A stretch of DNA of 64,000 nucleotides from Fallopia convolvulus (Eukaryota; Streptophyta; Magnoliopsida; Caryophyllales; Polygonaceae): assembly GCA_964016875.1 (NCBI GenBank), contig OZ024733.1, positions 2,027,484-2,091,483 on the forward strand, written 5' to 3'. The translations under genes were made by a program, and so were the position numbers. Under the pieces are notes generated by a model. That model had not been told where the DNA came from, did not search any database, and saw only the letters and a program-made list of their open reading frames with translations. Of this stretch, positions 30,114-41,595 are shown one piece after another. Positions within the stretch are counted from its first letter, which is position 1. Every line of letters begins with the position of its first letter.

Positions 30114-32080
30114 TGATGTCATTTTATTTTGTGTGATTTGCATGTGCATTTAGGTATAACTTTCTTTCTTTTAGTGTTAGTTTTTAGTGGTTTTTGTGTG
30201 ATTTTCGTATTATTTGAGATGTAAAGGTCTACACAAATGTGTTTTTTGTTTTTATAGGTATCTTGATGGGGTTTTTGAGCTTTAAAGAAGAGGTTGATAT
30301 CAAGAGAATGATGGTGGATCTTGTGGAGCAAAAGAAAGAAGTTTAGAAGACTTATGAGAAGCTATATGGGCAAGAAACTAGCTAAGTGTAGGAGTCACGG
30401 ACAAGTTTCACAGTTGAAGGAGGTTCTAGAGACTAAGTTTAGGAGTCACGGACGTTTTCACGGTCGTGAGTCTACCCATGAATGGCTACGAAGTGCTTTC
30501 ACGGCCGTAACAGCAAAATGTCACAACCGTGAATCCCCTGTTTCATTCTGTGACGGGTTTTTGGGCTTTGTTTTGGGCCCGAGTTTGTTTGTAGGGTTGG
30601 ATATTATTAGTTTATATCTTATTTTAACTTCTTGGAATACCACTTAGAGATATTATGCATTATTATTATTTCTAATTTCAAGAGAGATAGGAGATTAGTT
30701 TTTTAGGGTTTTGAAATCTACGCTCTTTGATTTGGTGATTTTCATTGCGAATTTGGATCTACTTTTGTTTCTTTGATTGAAATTCCTAGTAAGTATTCTC
30801 TTTCAATTATTGTTCTTATTTCTATTTTAAGGCTCCGTTCGGCAACGCTTATCTAGAAAATTATAAGTACCCAGTTATTTATATGGAAAAAATAAGCTTT
30901 GTTTTATGTGTTCGGCAAAATTTACTTATTTGAAATAAGTTAGTTATATCTAATACTTATCTGCTGAAAAAACAATCGGCACCCCCAACCTTATGTCAAA
31001 TAAGCTAATTTTTCTATCAAAACATAAGTAAGTGGGACAAAAAAAAACAATAATCTTTATTTTTTTTTACCCTTCATTAAGCCCTTTTCAGTAATTTTAC
31101 ACCTCTTACTTAAAATATCAGCAATTCAGTTTACCGAACACATTTCGGATTATTTGGAAAATAAACAACTCATATCAGTATCTTATATCAACATCCATGA
31201 TTAGCATCAACAACCATAAGTATCAACATCAACATCAGCATCAACACCGATAAGTACCGATTTGCCGAACGGAGCCTATGTTTAAATTTATTGTTTTGGT
31301 CATGAATTCAATTATGCTAGGCTAAACTCTACAGTTTCAGGGTTAGGTTGATCCCAACAATGTGAAGCGGATTAGATTTAATATCTTTTGCTTGAATTGA
31401 GTTGAAAACTAATATGATTTGATTCTAAAAGCTTAATCTAATAGGTTTAACTTGTTAGAATCTTGCTTAGGTTGCGCATTGAGAGATGGTGGTTTAAATA
31501 ATTAAATAAAATAGAGAGAACACATCGATAGATGGTTCTATCTATTTGGAAAAACTAGAATTGAACTTGAGATTAGTTTCTCATGTGGTTAATAGTTATA
31601 GAACTTCTAGGTGTTTGAGTTAAATTTAATGCATCACGAAAGTGGGGCAAGTTTGGTTTGTCATCTAGATTTATAAGAGCTTAAAGGGTTTCTTTCGGTT
31701 TTGTTTCGTCACGAGAGTGGGTTATAAATTTGATAGAAGTACGTTTATTTAAAATTTGAGAAAAGTTAATTTATGAAATTAGACAATAACCTTCATAACA
31801 AACTATCCAACTCAGTTTATGTAGAAGTGAGATACAAACTCCGTGGATCAATGTTGTGCGGATGCCTTGCTTTGGAACTTTGCATTCTCATTTATTCTTA
31901 CATCATTATTTACTTATTTTGCTTCCTTTCATAGTTAGAATTACACAAGAATCAATATATTTTGACTTAGAAACTAGTTCTAGAATTAGCTAAAGCAGAC
32001 ACAATCCCCGTGATTCAATCCTGATCTACTACAACAATAGATCTCGTATTCTTGCGACTGTGTGGGAAACCATCACATCA
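30114..32080 (+). repeat. element B 3' LTR
   Basis: Starts TGATGTCATT. Without the MITE it is about 1.52 kb, close to A's 1457 bp. It contains TCACGGTCGTGA (30458), TCACGGCCGTAA (30499) and TCACAACCGTGA (30521), the counterparts of the 5' LTR words with substitutions. The end CACATCA at 32080 is inferred from the TATAG/GATAG duplication and the typical U5 text 'cccgtgattcaatcc'. Confidence 0.75.
30831..31276. mobile_element. 446-bp MITE in B's 3' LTR
   Basis: Perfect 15-bp terminal inverted repeats GGCTCCGTTCGGCAA (30831-30845 and reverse at 31262-31276). The 5' LTR lacks it at the corresponding site (tattccatgtttaaa), so it inserted after B. The duplication is short (TA, possibly TTA), which suggests Tourist/Harbinger-like or Stowaway-like. 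No coding capacity. Confidence 0.85.
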
Positions 32081-32444
32081 TATAGCCGCGACCGCAGGTT
32101 TGTCCCAAAGAGCTTTGATTCTTCTCTAAGGCAAAACCATAACCGCGGATTTGTAAACCGCGGGATAATCGAGCGTGGCCGCGACATTGTCAACCGCGAC
32201 TGCGACCTTTACACAGAAGATGTTCCTCATTCTTTGGAGCAAAAACACGACCGCGGCCTGCATGGGTGTGATTGCGGTTACCCATACTCCCCTGCGCATG
32301 GATCTCGGAATTAGGAAATGCATGTAAATAGGGTACTCGTTTTCCCACATGGTTTTGATGAGGCCGTTAGGTTTTTATTTTTCATTCATTAGCTCTTTCC
32401 TTAAGATCATGTCATTCATGTTTATTTTTTAATAAAAGTCAGCA
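32081..32444 (+). mobile_element. element C internal 3' part
   Basis: Resumes element C after B. It contains many CG-rich words (ccgcgaccgcag, aaccgcggattt, aaccgcgggat, gaccgcggcctg) and then 'cacatggttttgatgaggc', a phrase like that near the 3' end of Tat elements. The 84-codon open frame at 32060-32314 is made mostly of these words and I do not call it a gene. Confidence 0.5.
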
Positions 32445-33111
32445 TTTGCATTAGTTTGAGTCTTGCATAAAAAAGTGCCACGTTAATTCATCGCATTAAC
32501 GGAGTTCTACATATGCACGTATATAAAGGAGCAAAGGGTCTGATGATATACGAATATACGAATATACGATTATTTGAATATAAGGATATGTGAAGATACG
32601 AATATACGAAGATATGAATATACGAATATACAAATATACGAATGTGCTAAGGGGACCTGTCGACTAATCCACATGGCCACTTCAAATAGGTCCTAGAGTA
32701 CTTGAGTCTTAGTTGCGACGCTATCGAACGCAACTATCATTCAAGTGGGGCATTTGTGAGCGGATAAAATTAATAATTACCTATATTTCGCTAAAAAGAT
32801 ATTTTTCTTTATTATGCTATCTTTTACTTTAAGTATGGTATTTATTTTGGTAAGCGTTATCTTCTTTATTACGGTAATTAAATATCTATAGTAGAATATT
32901 CTATCTTAGTCGAAAGATAGACTTTCCGCGTGGATTGAGGAACAAGAAATCGCGTTTTGGGCCCTAAGCAGTTCGGCCGGCCATAGGAGTGGATTTTCGA
33001 ACCGCTACTCCCTTTCTTCCACTATATATACATGTGTTTGCCATGTACGGTAAGCGTACTCATTTTTGTTGAGCTCGCAAGCAAGTCTTACCTTTTATCT
33101 CGATGTTCAAG
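32445..33111 (+). repeat. element C 3' LTR, truncated
   Basis: Pairs with 2635-3089 and 16146-16300. It holds an array of about 10 imperfect CGAATATA units at 32545-32645 (longer than the array at 2755-2795). It is cut after GTTCAAG at 33111, where the 5' LTR continues for another ~150 bp. The joining sequence is D1-like, with CAAG common to both sides. Confidence 0.65.
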
Positions 33112-33386
33112 CCTAAACTGTAAATAAAAAAACTTGTGTATTCATACACTTTCCTTACTGAACCCACCACAAAGCCAAAACTATCAACTCTGCGAAATAA
33201 CCCACACTCATCCTAAGACACACCACATTGATTTGACTCACCATCGTTCAAGAGAAGATTCCTTGGAGCATTATTCCATCCACAATGATTACCTAAAAGA
33301 ACAACAACACCTGAAGGGTTAACTAGCAATTCTAACACGCACCAAACAATAAACACAATATGTAACAACAAAAATTATTTCAATCA

Positions 33387-33474
<88 letters not shown>

Positions 33475-33699
33475 GTAATATAATAGTTCACATATAATAT
33501 TTTCACAAAACTAGACAAGTACACAACAACACTTATAATCACAAGAGGCCTATAATAATGCTTAAAGTCATACGATACATACTTATATTAGCACATCATT
33601 TCTCTTTAATATCATATCAATCACTTTTCACCTCAATAATAGTTAAATCACCACACATCAATTCTCAATCAACTATATCGTTTATCTAGCTAGCATGGT
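33112..33699 (-). mobile_element. D1-like LTR fragment, second copy
   Basis: Similar to 2044-2565 along its length, starting at 'cctaaactgtaaa'. It is truncated at the left (about 200 bp of D1 are missing) and ends where a TGTAATAGCCG element starts at 33700. It contains an expanded ATA microsatellite. Confidence 0.5.
33387..33474. repeat. (AAT)n microsatellite
   Basis: About 29 uninterrupted AAT units. The related fragment at 2310-2350 has only a few units with interruptions, so the array expanded at this locus. Confidence 0.95.
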
Positions 33700-35138
33700 T
33701 GTAATAGCCGTTATTTTATGAATAATTAAATAAAATAATCTCATAAAATTTCCTTTTCATTCAAAATCTATTTCTAAAATAAACAGATTATAATATTCTT
33801 ATGAAACAATTATTCGAGTAAATAAATTTATTAAAGACGGAAATTAATAAATTCGTAACTAACGGAAATTCTATTATTAAAATCGGTTCTTTCCGGTGTA
33901 TTTTCAAACCGACATTACAGTCCGTTTGTTAGCTTGCTTGGATCATTTAAGAGGATTTATAAGAGATTTGGTGTAGAGATTTGCCACTCATACAAGCCAT
34001 TTTCTTATATAGAATCAAATCCTTCTCTTCCATTCACCATAAGAGGAGATTTGTGATCATTATGATCATGATCCTCCATCCCACTCACCCTTGCCTATTT
34101 AAAGGCCTCTTAAGCCTTTGCAAGACAGTAAGACACCCATATTCCACTTATTCCACACCCAAAATCCCCAAGCTTTACTTGCTGATTTTTTTTTTGGATT
34201 TTAGGGGTTTTGATTTTTTTTGGGGGGTTTTCTCCACCCAAACACCACCTCTGATCACCGACCTTTGGTTGCGCCACTGCTCGCCGCCTCACTGGAGCCA
34301 CCAGCCGCCACCACTGCCGCCTCCTCCCTTGCACCGCATCGTCCCGTCCTTTCCTCTGTTCGGTTTTGCAATTTAAGTTTAAGGTGAGATCAAGGTTTAA
34401 TTTCCAAGCCTTTTAATTTATTATTATGGGCTGATTTTTAATTGTTATGTATCTTCTTAATAGGCCATTATACTTATTTAATCTCTAAAAATCAGATTTT
34501 ATAAAATTTTAAACTTGTACATGTTTTTATGAGAAAATAACATGCATGCAAGGGATTTAAAGGAAAAATACTTTTATAAGTTATAAGGGAAAATCTAATA
34601 AATCTTAAGCTCTTAAAAATGGTTTTTAACTTGAAAATTCCGATTTGTATTTATTTTAAAAGCCTAGACTTCCTTTCCCTTTCTCTACAAAATTCTTTGA
34701 TTTATAAAGGTAATGATTTGATAAATTTATAAGATAAAGTTTATGCATGAAACCTCCATGCATGCCTTTTATAATCCTTAGGATGATCTTGTATGAAGTT
34801 TGAGATTAAATAAAGTTTAATAAAACCAAGATATGTCCAATTAAATCAAATATGTCCTTGCATGTAAATTTGAAGGGATTTTTATGAGTTAAAATCTCTT
34901 GCATGTCTATTTTTTCCTTTTAAACCTTGGAATAAATTTTATATGAACTTTTGATTAAAGAAAAATTAATAAGAATAAGATTTGATGATTAAATTAAAAA
35001 GTCCTTGCATGTTTTGAAAAAATGTTTTTTATAACTCATACTACCTTTACACGTCCTTTTTATAAACTTTAGTATATTTTTATATGAAATCTTGACTAAA
35101 GTAAATTTAAGAAGATCAAAACATAACTAAACAAGTAA
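33700..35138 (+). mobile_element. large LTR D4, first arm
   Basis: Starts TGTAATAGCCG. It is a long, T-rich LTR-like sequence with a TATA-like 'ctatttaaagg' at about 34096 followed by a C-rich leader with GCC repeats (34240-34345). The open frame of 131 codons over this leader is a composition artefact. It is interrupted by a CACTA element at 35139. The end of the LTR was not found. Confidence 0.45.
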
Positions 35139-36739
35139 CACTGCTGGAAAACGCGTTTGTAGCCAGGAAAATAGACACGACTTCCGCCACAAAAATAACC
35201 ACGAAATCACGTTAGCCACGACATCCCCAACGGATTGCCCTATGAAAGGTGCCCTGGGGCTAAAACACGCGAGGCTAAATATCACTCTGGAAAAGAACCA
35301 CAGAATTCTAGTTTTGTGGCTATTTAGCTGCAAATAATAGCCGCGAATTAGTTCATTGCTAAATGTGTGGCTATTGGCCACGAAAGTCACGTTCAACCAT
35401 ATTAGCCAGAATTGAATTTCGTGGTTGGTTTTGAGTGCATCACCATCAAATGTTAGCTACAAATGTATTTTGTATCTAAGTTCGAGTCGAATGTGAACGC
35501 ATAATCGCACCTATTTCGTGGCCATTAGCCTTGAAAATTGCCATGAATCTATTTTGTTTCAAATTTTGTGGTTAAAAAAATAGGCACTTAAAATCATCAG
35601 AGATCTAAAATCATCAAACATCAAGCATCTCAATAGAGATCCAAAAAGCATAATGCATAGCAACATCTACAACATCTTCAAGGTTGCAACTATGAGCTAC
35701 AAAATTTTGAACAACAAACAATTCAAACAACATCAAATTAGAAAAACCAAAATCATATATTCTATAGCAGAATAAGGGTCTCTTCTCCTGAATCAGGAAA
35801 TGCCCTGGTCATGACAGCAACACTGAAAAAAATAGATTGTTAGTTCATAAGACAGTGTTCAATGCTTTTTTTAATGACTAAAAAGCATACTTTGCAACAA
35901 AAACAAATGTTGATGTTAAGTGGGATAGCAACTAACTTAAATTGTACAAGTAAGAAGTTATTTGAGGTTGCCCAAATGAACAATGAGAGTTCAGAAGTTT
36001 GACAATTTTAATAAATGTAGCCCCCTGGATACATTAAATTACCTTTTTACATTATATATTGAGCTCTCACTTTGTCAAAAACTCTCCATGCTAAGGAATG
36101 TTTATGGTAATAGTTTTTAAGTAATGTTTACTCCAAAATCTAAATAACTTGTACACTATCAGTCTGCATTAGTTTCTACTTTTTTACTTTTCAAGAGAAA
36201 TTATGCATACTTGGGATCATGTTAGAGAGATGCTTACTTGATCCTATCCAATAATTTCTAGTAAATGCTTAATGTCCAACATACAAGATTTGTTTCAACG
36301 GATAAGTATGTTTCAATGCCAGACAAACAACAAATAAACTAGCTAGAAAAGTTATTTTAGTAAGAATATGTTTGAATGGATAAGTATACATACAAGATTT
36401 GGAACATGCCTCTACCAACCCAAAACTCCAGCATCTGCCATATAAGAATACAAGCAGAATTCATCAATATGAAGAATTGAACAATCAAGGCAAAAATTCA
36501 TGAAGGTAAACACATTGAAAACTAAAAACAATGCTTGTACAATTATTCACATATCAATTGTCACTGTATATGTCCAATGATTCTGATTATGTATCTGGAT
36601 TTTTCCCCGATTTTGTAATCTAGGTTACATATACATATATGTTGCGAGCAGTTTCAAGTTTCAGCATCAACAATGAATGCAAAGTTCGCCCAATTAATCA
36701 CGTAAATTCAGTTACCACAAAATCAAGAGCCATAAGATT

Positions 36740-37540
36740 GTCACTGACATGTATTAACGAGAAGAAAATCGAACCTTCCAGAATCAGAAAATGAGGCCCC
36801 ATTCCGTCTCAGCGAGAACAACGAAAATCGCAACAACGACGAGGTAACACCGGAAAATCCTGTCGAACACCTGCGAATCGACAAATTCAAAATCCCAAAC
36901 TTAAAATCAACAAACAAAATCGACAAAATTTCATAAGAGACGAGGAGAGAAGAAAACCGCCGTCTTCGTTGTAAACAAACTGTAACAAAACCAACGCCCT
37001 TATTAAACGTACCCAAAAATGATGGGAAACGAACTCAGCCGATGACAAATACGAAGATCGCGAGGCAGATTCGTCCAGATCCAAAAGTTAGGGTCATCAG
37101 CACAAGTCGCCTCAAACGAGATCTCAGAGCCAAAGCCATTTGCAGTTGGTAACTCTCCTCCGTCTGCTGCGCCCAGCTTTTCGCCGAAGACAGCCATGCG
37201 CCTAGCTCAAACCGATCAATTTGGAGACGAATTTGTAGACTTTGACGAGGAGGAGAAGATATGCCGGCCGCGAAGAATCCAGATTCTTTCTCCTCCAGTC
37301 CGTCGTTCCATCCTGATTCTTTCGGGTTCCTTTCAACTTGGATACGAATTTGTAGACTGACGAGGCGGAGAAGATATGCCGGCGGCAAAGAATCCAATTC
37401 CTTCTCCACGAGTCCGTCGTCGTTCCTGATTCTCTCTCGTTCCTGATTCTTTTTCTTGGTGAGAGGGGAATTAGTTCCAGTGGAGTTGTGAAAAAACTCC
37501 ATAGATAGAGTTGAATAAATCATGACCATTAAATACAAAT
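36740..37540 (-). other. possible captured gene segment in the CACTA element
   Basis: More G+C rich than its surroundings and open over 167 codons on the minus strand (37538 to 37035), followed by shorter frames to 36741. A segment of about 115 bp is tandemly duplicated ('gaggagaagatatgccggc' at 37249 and 'gaggcggagaagatatgccg' at 37362). I do not recognise the protein. CACTA elements often carry host gene fragments, so this is a candidate, not a gene call. Confidence 0.35.
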
Positions 37541-38104
37541 TGAACGGTTGAGATTTGATTTTTCTCTCTCCATATCAAGTTATTATTTTTTTCTTTTTTC
37601 TTTTTTCCCGACGGGTTCACCAATTTACTATAGGGTTTTAGTAAATTCACCCATAGAGTTTCTCACAAACTCCATGGGAACAGGACCGGGTGAGAGGAGG
37701 GGTAAAGTGTGAGGCGGAGGAGTTCAAAGAAACATGTGAGGAGGAAAGTTAGGGTTTTGCAATTTTATTAATCAATAAGAAAGAGGCCCACAAACTTCAG
37801 CCCGCCCAAAATTTCTTTGAACCCAAATTTCCCTCCTTGTAATATTTTAGCCCGCTCAAAATTTCATTAAACCAAAATTTCCCTCCTTTTAATATTTATA
37901 CCCCGCCTAAAAATTTTGAATAAAATATTTTCTTCTTAAAATCTTTAAGTAAATACACTTTTCTATATACGAATAATCTAAACAATTAAAACTCTTTCCT
38001 ATATATACACTTTCATATCTGGAAAGTATAATAATTAAAAGTGTGCAATTGAAAATTTTATATATAAACCAATATTAATCTAACGTGATAATAAAATAAA
38101 TCTT

Positions 38105-38285
38105 CAATACACAAAACATTGTATACCCTTTTTTTTGGGTATACAATGTTTCCCCCGAACCACCGTCGTGGGGGAGACCACCGTCATGGGGCGTTGCCCC
38201 CCGAACCCCCTACTAGGGGGCTCCGCCCCCTAGGACCCCTGGTGTTGTCGGGGGCGGCCCCCGAACCCCTAGCGTGTACTTATTA
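38105..38285. repeat. GC-rich palindromic cluster
   Basis: Very G+C rich island in AT-rich DNA made of short inverted pieces such as CTAGGGGGC/GCCCCCTAG and GGGGGCGGCCCCC. A related cluster lies at 60056-60145 in the copia LTR, sharing 'gtcatggggc', 'cccccNaacccccta' and 'taggaccc'. Confidence 0.7.
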
Positions 38286-38364
38286 ACATCAAGCATATAA
38301 AGATCATCATAGAGGTTTAGGTATTGTTAATCTTAAACTTTAACCATAACATGTGAACTAATTA

Positions 38365-39439
38365 GGTTTCTTATAAGAATGAACAATTCTAAGGAAATAA
38401 ACGACTTCTTATTAGAATGAACGACTCTAAAGGAATATAATGGTTTCTTATAAGAATGAACGACTTTAAATAATTATAAAGTTTTCATATAAGAATGAAC
38501 GTCTCTAAAGAAATATAACGTTTTCTTATAAGAATGAACGACTATAAAGGAATATAACGATTTCTTATTGGAATGAATGATTCTAAATGAATATAACGAT
38601 TTCTTATAAGAATGAACGATTCTAAGGGACTATAACGTTTCTAATAAGAATGAACGATTCTAAAGGAATATAACGTTTTCTTATAAGAATGAACGATTCT
38701 AAGTGAATACAATGTTTTCTTATAAGAATGAACGATTCTAATTGAATACAATATTTTCTTATAAGAATGAATAATTCCAAGTAAATATAACATTTTCTAC
38801 GTTTTCTTATAAGAATGAACGATTATAAATGAATATAACAATTTCTTATAAGAATGAACGATTCAAAGTGAATATTATGTTTTCTTATAAGAATGAATGA
38901 TTCTAAAGGAATATAACAATTTCTTATAAAAATGAATGACTCTAAAGGACTATAACGATTTCTTACAAGAATGAACAGTTTTAAATGAATATAATGATTT
39001 GTTATAAGAATAAACGATTTTAAAGGAATATAACAATATCTTATAAGAATGAACGATTCTAAATGGATATAATGATTTCTCATAAGAATGAACGAATATA
39101 AATGAATATAACGATTTCTCATAAGAATGAACGATTCCAAATGAATATAACGATTTCTCATAAGAATGAACTTATCTAAATGAATATAACGATTTCTAAT
39201 AAGAATGAACGATTCTAAATGAATATAACGATTTCTCAATAAATGAACGATTCTAAATGAATATAACGATTTCTCATAAGAATGAACGATTCTAAATGAA
39301 TATAACGATTTCTCATAAGAATGAACGATTCTAAATGAATATAACGATTTCTCATAAGAATGAACGATTCTAAATGAATATAACGATTTCTCATAAGAAT
39401 GAACGATTCTAAATGAATATAACGATTTCTCATAAGAAT
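38365..39439. repeat. 39-bp minisatellite, about 27 copies
   Basis: Unit 'tataacgatttctcataag' plus 'aatgaacgattctaaatgaa'. Copies at the right end (39240-39430) are identical; copies at the left are diverged, so recent expansion is at the right edge. Because 39 is a multiple of 3, the minus strand stays open as repeats of MRNRYIHLESFIL (138 and 65 codons); there is no other sign of coding. Confidence 0.93.
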
Positions 39440-39764
39440 TAAAAATTATTAATTTCCTAGGAAGTTATTTATAATTTATTAAAAATTATTAATTTCCTAG
39501 GTGAGCATGATTGATATTTTATTTTAATAAATATTTTTTTTATAAAGGCATATGGGTAATATTTATTGAAATTTTAAAATAATTGTTATTTATAGTGGAA
39601 ATAATTTTACGAAAAATAAAAATTAATTAGGAATGGGCTTGTGAGGTAATAGAAAATCTGATGGGCTTGGGAGTCAAAAGAAATGGGCCCGTTTTTGGAT
39701 CACCGTACACGGCCCATATGGAGGAGCAACCCAATCCAAACGTACTCTTCTCCTCTTCCTTCTT

Positions 39765-40170
39765 TGAAATCTTGTGGTTATTTCTGAAGATTTACCACGA
39801 AATGAAGAACTCGTGGCTAATCTCGTGACTGCTTCTGCAAATTTTTCCTAACAAACAAAGTTAGACACGAAATGAAGAACTCGTGACTAGTCTCGTGGTT
39901 ATTTCTGCAGATTTCACACGAAATGAAGAACTCGTGGCTAATCTCATGACTGTTTCTGCAAATTTCCCCAAACAAACAAAGTTAGACACGAAACAAAGAA
40001 CTCGTGACTAGTCTTGTGGTTATTTCGGCAGATTTCTCACAAAATAAAGAACTCGTGGTTAATCTCGTGACTGTTATCACAGATGTTTCCAAACAAACTA
40101 TGTTAGACAAGAAAATAAGAACTCGTGGCTAGTTTTGTGGTTATTTCTAAAAATTCTAACGAAATGAAGG
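39765..40170. repeat. CACTA subterminal repeat array
   Basis: About 3.5 units of roughly 120 bp with the words 'gaagaactcgtggcta', 'tctcgtgact' and 'caaacaaagttagacacg'. Located 0.4-0.8 kb from the right terminus and sharing GTGGCTA words with the left subterminal region (35150-35400). Confidence 0.8.
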
Positions 40171-40593
40171 ACCATTTATGAGTCAATGATTCAAATTACC
40201 CATATAAATATCCACAAACCTAGCCACGATTAGTATGTGGGTACTTAGCTCCAGACTTTGCCTTGAATATACACACGAATCTTTTTTCGTGGCTAATTAG
40301 CTACTACTCTAGAAATGAATCTAGCTGTGCAAGAAATTCGCGTCCATTGGGCCTTAACGTTAGCCACAAGCTTGTTTTCATGACAATATGGCCAGAAATC
40401 TACAACCAAATCTAGCCGCGCTCACTTTTCGGGGCTATTCGGCCCCAAAACTAGCCACAACTCTATATTTCATGGCCATATTACCGCAAACTGAAATATT
40501 TGTGGTTAAACTTATGACCGTTGCCACCCAAATTACCCTCGCCAAAATTTCGTGGCTAAATATTTTCTAGCTACAGACGCATTTCCAACAGTG

Positions 40594-41594
40594 TAAATAG
40601 AATGTTGCATGTGGATAGAAAGGACTTATTATATTTTAAGACATTCTTGCGTCTCAACTTAAGCTAGAAGGAAATTTTGTCAAAATATTTTCGATCCTTC
40701 TAGAGTTAAAAATAGACTTATAAAAAATTTTATTCACTTAATCAAGTTAAAATAATTGTGCATGTACTTTCATAAAAATCTGTGAAAGTAATCCTTTCTT
40801 GCATGTAACATAATTTTATTCAAGATGTAGAAATAAAAATGTCTATATCCTTCTTGATAAAAGAAAAAGGATTTTCATAAGCATAGTCTATTTAATTAGT
40901 ATAATGAGTTGCACGTGGAAAATAAAGTATTTTTATAAGGTAATATATACATGCTTGCCAATTCTAGACTTTATTATATTTTTATAATAAATCAATCATG
41001 ACATTTGAATATAGTCTTGATCATAATAATAATTTTTATTAAGTAGCTTTGTATATAAATAATGATAGTTGGAAAAAGGTTTGATTGTGGTTAAAATATA
41101 CTTGCATGTCAAAATTATTTTTGTCACATAAACTTTTGGATTAAAATAAAGTTTGACTTTAGAAGTAATAAAATGCATGCAAATCATATTTTAAGTCTAT
41201 TTTGAATAATTATTGCATTTGGGTTAAAAAGGAATTTCCTTTATGATTAAATAAGGCCTTGCATGTTTTCTTAAAAGTAAATATTTTAAATTTTATACAT
41301 ATCATTCAAGATCTTCATCTTGAAAATAATAATCAAGAATTATTATTAAATATTTCCCATCTAAATTATTAAGCCAATAATTTAGATTAACATTCCTTCT
41401 CTTAGAAGAGGAAAATAACAAAAAGGAATATTTGAGAATAAAATAAGGAGTTTAATATATATTCATTCGTCATTATTCGAATGACTAGGTCGAATCGTAC
41501 GAACCACACTAAGTCATTCTAGATTTCCGAATGTCGTATACTTCCGGAAGAAATTCAAGGCAAGTGGATATTCTCCCTTGTAACCTTTATATAT
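40594..41594 (+). mobile_element. large LTR D4, second arm
   Basis: Continuation after the CACTA element with the same T-rich style and 'ttgcatg' words as 34520-35100. It ends near 'ggcaagtggatattctcc' (41569), which resembles 22023 in the solo LTR. Interrupted by a Helitron end at 41596. Confidence 0.45.
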
Positions 41595-41595
41595 A

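Larger units (their letters stand above)
19628..32080 (+). mobile_element. element B: old, deleted Athila-type retrotransposon with nested insertions
   Basis: The 5' LTR starts TGATGTCATC at 19628; the 3' LTR runs from 30114 to about 32080 (end CACATCA). Flanks are GATAG (19623-19627) and TATAG (32081-32085), a 5-bp duplication with one mismatch. The LTRs differ clearly. Inside remain a gag piece, an integrase C-terminal piece, an intact second ORF, and hairpin/polypurine modules like those of A. The primer site, gag N-terminus and RT-RNase H-integrase core are deleted. Nested insertions are a solo LTR (20472-23517), a composite short element (26111-26660) and a MITE (30831-31276). B lies inside element C. 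Confidence 0.8.
35139..40593. mobile_element. 5455-bp non-autonomous CACTA (En/Spm) transposon
   Basis: Ends CACTGCTGGAAAACGCG and CGCATTTCCAACAGTG are imperfect inverted repeats starting with CACTG, flanked by TAA duplications (35136-35138 and 40594-40596). Subterminal regions on both sides are rich in TAGCCAC/GTGGCTA words in both orientations, as expected for transposase binding sites of CACTA elements. No transposase is recognisable. It carries a low-copy-looking region (36740-37540), a GC-rich cluster, and a 39-bp minisatellite. Confidence 0.92.

Noticed and set aside
32060..32314. 84-codon protein rich in Arg/Asn/Asp
   Set aside because: Made of C's CG-rich words and spanning the B/C junction near 32080; not a natural coding unit.
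33900..34376. 131-codon proline-rich protein
   Set aside because: Lies over the C-rich leader of an LTR; composition-driven and without homology.
38823..39433. Repetitive protein MRNRYIHLESFIL on the minus strand
   Set aside because: Open only because the minisatellite period is a multiple of three; no start context or conserved flank.
38365..39439. Regular 39-bp repeats resembling a CRISPR array
   Set aside because: Units are contiguous without unique spacers, and the setting is a plant CACTA element; it is a minisatellite.
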